Of a stretch of DNA of 9,043 bases, positions 5,002-9,043 are shown piece by piece. Location: contig JAGCSL010000017.1 in NCBI GenBank assembly GCA_017964115.1, forward strand, positions 1 through 9,043, in the 5' to 3' direction. The position numbers and the translations under genes were made by a program. Position 1 is the stretch's first letter, and each line of letters opens with the position of its first letter. This DNA is from Candidatus Saccharimonadota bacterium. GTDB taxonomy: Bacteria > Patescibacteriota > Saccharimonadia > Saccharimonadales > Saccharimonadaceae. Under the pieces are notes generated by a model. That model was not told the origin of the DNA and did not search any database. It saw only the letters and a list, made by a program, of their open reading frames with translations.

Positions 5002-6999
5002 ATGGCTGCAACTAAGAAGTCCGGTGGGGCTGATGAGTATAATGCTGACGAAATTCAGGTCCTAGAAGGCTTGGAGCCAGTGCGACGCCGTCCTGGTATG
5101 TATATTGGCTCAACTGGTTATGATGGTTTACATCATCTCATTAAAGAAATCGCTGACAACTCAATCGACGAGGCGATTGCAGGTTTTGCTACGCGCGTAG
5201 ACGTGACTTTGCTTGCTGATGGCGGTTGTCGCGTAGATGATGATGGACGTGGTATTCCAGTTGATATTCATCCGAAAACAAAAATGTCTGCTTTGGAGAC
5301 AGTATTAACAATCCTGCATGCAGGTGGTAAGTTTGGTGGCGGTGGCTACAAGGTCTCGTCTGGCTTACACGGTGTGGGTTCTTCGGTAGTGAACGCGTTA
5401 TCGAAGCATATGGTGGCGGAAGTCTATAAAGAAGGCAAGATTCATCATATCGAATTCGACACGGGGAAGACTGTAGTACCGTTTGGTGTGACTGGTAAAA
5501 CCGAGAAGCATGGTACGAGCATTACGTTCTATCCAGACGAAGCCATCTTTAAAGAGACGACGACGTTTGATTATGACTGGGTAGTGAATTATCTACGTCA
5601 CCAGGCATATCTAACCAAAGGAATTCTGACCAGTGTGCACGATGAGCGTACGGGCAAGAGCGATTCTTTCTATTTTGAAGGTGGTATTAAGAGCTATGTA
5701 CGTCGTTTGAATGACGGTAAGGAAGTTTTGGCAGACGATATCTTCTATGCCGAAAAAGAGATTTCTGGTAGCGTCGTAGAAGTTGCGGTGCAGTATAATG
5801 ATAGTTTCTCGGAAACGATTCGTCCGTTTGCAAACAACGTCTTAACGCCGGATGGCGGTACGCACGTGGTTGGTTTCCGCACGGCTCTAAACCGTACTAT
5901 TAATGATTACGCACGTAAGAACGGTCTTCTGAAAGAGAAGGACGATAACCTTACTGGTGACGATATTAAAGAAGGTTTGACGGCGGTGGTTTTGGTTAAA
6001 TTACCAGATCCACAGTTTGAAGGTCAGACAAAGAATAAACTCGGTAACCCAGAAGTACGTGGTTATGTCGATAAAGTAACGAGCGAATATTTTGCGTACT
6101 ATCTTGAAGAACATCCAGAAGTTGCGAAGAAAATCGTAAATAAGGCCACTTTGGCCGCTCGTGCACGCAAAGCAGCCCGCGCTGCACGTGATAATGTAAT
6201 TCGTAAAGGCGCCTTTGAAGGATTAAACTTGCCTTCAAAGTTAGCCGACTGTTCTTCGCGCGATCGCACCGAATGTGAACTCTTTATCGTAGAGGGTAAC
6301 TCGGCGGCTGGTTCTGCCAAAGAAGGTCGCGATTCAAAGATTCAGGCGATCTTGCCATTGCGTGGTAAGGTGCTTAATACCGAGCGTGCGCGTCTTGACA
6401 AGATGTTTGCAAACGCTGAGATTGTATCTCTCATTAAGGCACTTGGCGTTGGCATTGGTGAGCAGTTTGATATTAACGGTTTGCGCTATTACAAGATTGT
6501 GTTTATGACGGATGCCGATGTCGACGGCGCACATATCTCAACTTTGCTTTTGACTTTCTTCTTCCGTTATATGCCGGAAGTAATCAAGGCTGGTCACGTC
6601 TATCTGGCAAAACCGCCGCTATTTGGTTTGATTAAGGGTACTGGTAGTAGCCGTAAGATTGAATATATTTATAACGAAGAGGCTCTAGAACATACTTTGA
6701 CTAAAAAGATTGAAGAGCGTAAGGCGGCTGGTACGAAGATTAATCCAGACGACGAACGCTTTAAGCAAGCTGGCTATACGGCGCAGCAGCGCTTTAAGGG
6801 TCTCGGCGAAATGGATGCCGCCCAGCTTTGGGAAACTACTATGAATCCAAAAAATCGCACCTTGATTCGCGTGAATATTGAAGATGCCGAGAAGGCAGAC
6901 GCAATCTTTACGAAGCTGATGGGTAGCGAAGCAGAATTACGTAAAAACTTTATCCAGTCTAGAGCAGCAACGGTCGACCTAGACGATTTGGACTTCTAA
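5002..6999 (+). CDS. gyrB: DNA gyrase subunit B (ATPase and TOPRIM subunit)
   Basis: With GyrA this forms the A2B2 gyrase that introduces negative supercoils using ATP. The 665-residue length matches compact GyrBs that lack the roughly 170-residue insertion of E. coli. The GHKL ATPase domain shows the general base E49 and Mg-binding N53 (EIADNSIDEA), DDGRGIP (80-86) and an ATP-lid region with GLHGVG. The transducer domain has the QTK loop (Q342, K344). The TOPRIM domain has E431 in EGNSAAGSA and the D504-A505-D506 acid pair. The C-terminal RFKGLGEM segment is normal, and the protein ends DLDDLDF. N433 replaces the Asp that most GyrBs carry (E. coli D426); the usual GDSAGGS reads GNSAAGS here. 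ParE is unlikely because the partner gene has a GyrA-box-like motif. The start is fixed by the GAGGT site and by the normal N-terminal length. Confidence 0.97.
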   Translation: MAATKKSGGADEYNADEIQVLEGLEPVRRRPGMYIGSTGYDGLHHLIKEIADNSIDEAIAGFATRVDVTLLADGGCRVDDDGRGIPVDIHPKTKMSALETVLTILHAGGKFGGGGYKVSSGLHGVGSSVVNALSKHMVAEVYKEGKIHHIEFDTGKTVVPFGVTGKTEKHGTSITFYPDEAIFKETTTFDYDWVVNYLRHQAYLTKGILTSVHDERTGKSDSFYFEGGIKSYVRRLNDGKEVLADDIFYAEKEISGSVVEVAVQYNDSFSETIRPFANNVLTPDGGTHVVGFRTALNRTINDYARKNGLLKEKDDNLTGDDIKEGLTAVVLVKLPDPQFEGQTKNKLGNPEVRGYVDKVTSEYFAYYLEEHPEVAKKIVNKATLAARARKAARAARDNVIRKGAFEGLNLPSKLADCSSRDRTECELFIVEGNSAAGSAKEGRDSKIQAILPLRGKVLNTERARLDKMFANAEIVSLIKALGVGIGEQFDINGLRYYKIVFMTDADVDGAHISTLLLTFFFRYMPEVIKAGHVYLAKPPLFGLIKGTGSSRKIEYIYNEEALEHTLTKKIEERKAAGTKINPDDERFKQAGYTAQQRFKGLGEMDAAQLWETTMNPKNRTLIRVNIEDAEKADAIFTKLMGSEAELRKNFIQSRAATVDLDDLDF

Positions 7000-7004
7000 G
7001 GAGG
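6998..7004 (+). promoter_or_regulatory. gyrA: Consensus ribosome binding site of gyrA overlapping the gyrB stop
   Basis: AAGGAGG overlaps the TAA of gyrB and lies 8 bases before the ATG at 7013. It is the most canonical site in the window and couples gyrA translation to gyrB. An ATG at 7006 is too close to it and reads only a five-codon frame. Confidence 0.85.
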
Positions 7005-7012
7005 AATGAAAG

Positions 7013-9043
7013 ATGGCAGATAAAGACGAAAAAGATACAAGCAAAGTTGGTGGCGTACCAGATTCAAGTGACGATAAGGGCGTCGATGAGACTTTGGGTG
7101 ATTATAATACTGAATCCGAAGAGGAAGAAATCGTAAAAGTCGGTAGCTTGACTGCGCATAAGAGTGAAGACGGGATTGAAGAATTAACCGTCGAAAACGT
7201 GATGGAAGATAGCTTCTTGCGTTATTCGATGTCAGTGTTGATTGATCGCGCGCTTCCAGATGTACGTGATGGCTTGAAACCAGTAAACCGCCGCATTCTT
7301 TATGCGATGAATAAGAACGGTTGGAAAGCGCCACATGCAACGGTAAAATCCGCCCGTATCGTCGGTGAAGTAATGGGTAAATATCATCCACACGGTGATT
7401 CTTCAATTTACGAATCTATGGTGAACTTGGCGCAGCCATGGAAGATGCGCTACACCTTGTTAGAAGGTCAGGGTAACTTCGGTTCAATGGACGGCGATGA
7501 AGCATCTGCTTCACGTTATACCGAGGCGCGTATGGATAAGATTGGTGCAGAGTTGCTATCTGATATTGAGAAAAACACCGTTGATTTCCGCGACAACTTC
7601 GACGGCACTGAGCAAGAGCCGGTCGTATTGCCGTCGGCAGTACCAAACATTCTCTTGAACGGCCAGATGGGTATTGCGGTTGGTATGGCGACAAATATTC
7701 CGCCACATAACCTTGGTGAAGTAGTCGATGCGACGATTGCGCAGATTGATAACCCAGACATCACGCTGAAAGAATTGATGAAGCATGTCAAAGGTCCAGA
7801 TTTTCCAACTGGAGCCGAGGTTTACGGTGGTGCGCCGATGGTGCAGGCCTACGAAACCGGTCGTGGTTCAGTTACGATTCGCGCCGTAGCGAATATTGAA
7901 GAGCGCAAGAATGGTCGCTTCAATATTGTGATTACTGAGGTACCTTATGGCATGAGTAAGGAAGCTTTTGTCGATAAGGTACGCGAACTCGTAATCGCCA
8001 AGAAGCTCGACCATATCGCTGATGCGCGTGATGAATCGGCGCGCGGTAAGATTCGCGTGGTGGTAGAGCTCAAGAAGGATGCTTTCCCGAAGAAGATTTT
8101 GAACCAGCTTTACAAACTAACTGGTTTGCAGACTTCTTTCCACTACAACGTTTTGGCACTGGTTGACGGTATTCAGCCAAAGGTGATGGGCCTCAAGGAG
8201 ATTTTGGCCGAGTTTATTAAACACCGTCAAAAAGTGGTACGTCGTCGCACGGAGTTCGACCTCAATAAGGCAAAAGAACGTGCTCATATCTTGGAAGGTT
8301 TGAAGATTGCGCTTGATCATATCGATGAGGTTATCAAGACGATTCGCGAATCATACGATGATGCCGATAAACGCTTGATGGAACGCTTTGGTTTATCTGA
8401 AGTTCAGGCGGCAGCCATCTTGGCGATGCAACTACGTCGTCTCCAAGGACTCGAACGTGACAAGATTGAGAATGAATTGAAAGAACTCCATGACTTGATT
8501 AAGAAGCTCGAAGGCATCTTAGCTTCCGAACAGGCTATCCTTGATGTGATTAAGGAAGAGCTCTTGGCAATGAAAGAGAAGTACGGCGACAAGCGTCGCA
8601 GTAAAATCTTTAATCACGAACTTGGTAAGTTTGCCGAGGAAGATTTGATTCCAGATGAAGAAAGCGTCGTATTATTGACTGCGCAAGGTTACGTCAAGCG
8701 CGTGTTGCAGAACGATTTCAAGAAGCAGAACAGAGGCGGTAAAGGTCGCCGTGGTATGACCACGAAAGACGAGGATGTAATTGACACAATTATTACGGCT
8801 TCGTCGCATGATTATCTGTTATTCTTCACGAATCAGGGACGTATTTTCCGCATCAAAGCTTACGAAATCCCACAATCTTCGTTGGTAGCAAAGGGTACGG
8901 CTTCAGTAAATCTTTTGAATCTTCATCCAGAAGAAAAGATTACATCTGTAATTAAGCAGGGCGACGAAGCTGGTGAGGACGGTTATCTCTTTATGACGAC
9001 CGCAAAAGGTACCATTAAGAAGACTTCGTTGAAAGATTACGCA
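7013..9043 (+). CDS. gyrA: DNA gyrase subunit A (DNA cleavage and wrapping subunit), 3' truncated by the window
   Basis: The first 677 codons are present with no stop. GyrA cuts and rejoins both DNA strands through a phosphotyrosine link. The catalytic tyrosine is Y169 in the conserved 'SRYTEAR' context, preceded by R168. The quinolone region 'KYHPHGDSSIYES' has S130 and E134 at the positions of E. coli S83 and D87; both are residues expected in a susceptible enzyme. The coiled-coil region spans roughly 410-520. The C-terminal beta-pinwheel begins with a GyrA-box-like QNRGGKG (572-578), one residue off the usual QRRGGKG, which argues for gyrase and against topoisomerase IV ParC. The protein starts with about 47 residues more than E. 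coli GyrA, mostly Asp, Glu and Ser. The start at 7013 is supported by the perfect ribosome binding site and a 13-base gap after gyrB. Confidence 0.97.
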   Translation, partial: MADKDEKDTSKVGGVPDSSDDKGVDETLGDYNTESEEEEIVKVGSLTAHKSEDGIEELTVENVMEDSFLRYSMSVLIDRALPDVRDGLKPVNRRILYAMNKNGWKAPHATVKSARIVGEVMGKYHPHGDSSIYESMVNLAQPWKMRYTLLEGQGNFGSMDGDEASASRYTEARMDKIGAELLSDIEKNTVDFRDNFDGTEQEPVVLPSAVPNILLNGQMGIAVGMATNIPPHNLGEVVDATIAQIDNPDITLKELMKHVKGPDFPTGAEVYGGAPMVQAYETGRGSVTIRAVANIEERKNGRFNIVITEVPYGMSKEAFVDKVRELVIAKKLDHIADARDESARGKIRVVVELKKDAFPKKILNQLYKLTGLQTSFHYNVLALVDGIQPKVMGLKEILAEFIKHRQKVVRRRTEFDLNKAKERAHILEGLKIALDHIDEVIKTIRESYDDADKRLMERFGLSEVQAAAILAMQLRRLQGLERDKIENELKELHDLIKKLEGILASEQAILDVIKEELLAMKEKYGDKRRSKIFNHELGKFAEEDLIPDEESVVLLTAQGYVKRVLQNDFKKQNRGGKGRRGMTTKDEDVIDTIITASSHDYLLFFTNQGRIFRIKAYEIPQSSLVAKGTASVNLLNLHPEEKITSVIKQGDEAGEDGYLFMTTAKGTIKKTSLKDYA

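Noticed and set aside
6996..7706. Minus-strand open frames within gyrA
   Set aside because: They are antisense shadows of a highly conserved gene, rich in His, Arg and Ser from reverse-complemented codons.

Overview
The window looks like chromosomal DNA of a small-genome bacterium of the Patescibacteria/CPR group, most likely Candidatus Saccharibacteria (TM7) or a relative. This is inferred from remembered sequence style, not a search. The clues are a compact GyrB without the large enterobacterial insertion and with the 'EGNSAAGSA' and 'LNTERARLDK' style TOPRIM segment, a VirD4/TraG-like ATPase with a small acidic partner gene, very tight gene spacing, and apparently leaderless genes. TGA is used as a stop codon (first full gene), so nothing suggests a recoded TGA.

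Layout. (1) Positions 1-240 are AT-rich and hold at most the last 49 codons of a gene entering from the left, then a 9-bp inverted repeat. (2) A near-consensus promoter (TTGACT, 17 bp, TATATT) drives about 400 bases with no convincing reading frame but many strong helices. I read this as a structured non-coding RNA gene (about 275-709) and cannot assign it to a known family. (3) A three-gene cluster follows: a 121-aa four-helix membrane protein (721-1086), a 161-aa acidic soluble protein (1100-1585) and an 1103-aa membrane-anchored AAA+ ATPase of the VirD4/TraG/HerA-like class (1587-4898). Each of the first two genes has an extended -10 promoter (TGnTATAAT) ending 6-7 bases before its ATG, so both mRNAs should be leaderless. 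The third is coupled to the second with a 1-base gap and a purine-rich ribosome binding site. (4) A 103-base gap carries a good promoter for gyrB (5002-6999), followed by gyrA (7013 to the window end, 3' truncated). Together they encode DNA gyrase and are joined by a perfect AAGGAGG ribosome binding site.

Functionally, the membrane protein, acidic protein and ATPase plausibly form part of a type IV secretion or DNA/pilus-transport machine at the cytoplasmic membrane. Gyrase is a housekeeping enzyme under its own promoter. The items most worth a second look are the unassigned structured RNA, the paired leaderless promoters sharing an identical 12-base initiation segment, the Asn in GyrB at the position whose Asp-to-Asn change gives quinolone resistance in E. 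coli, and the long Pro/Ala region plus short tail on the ATPase.
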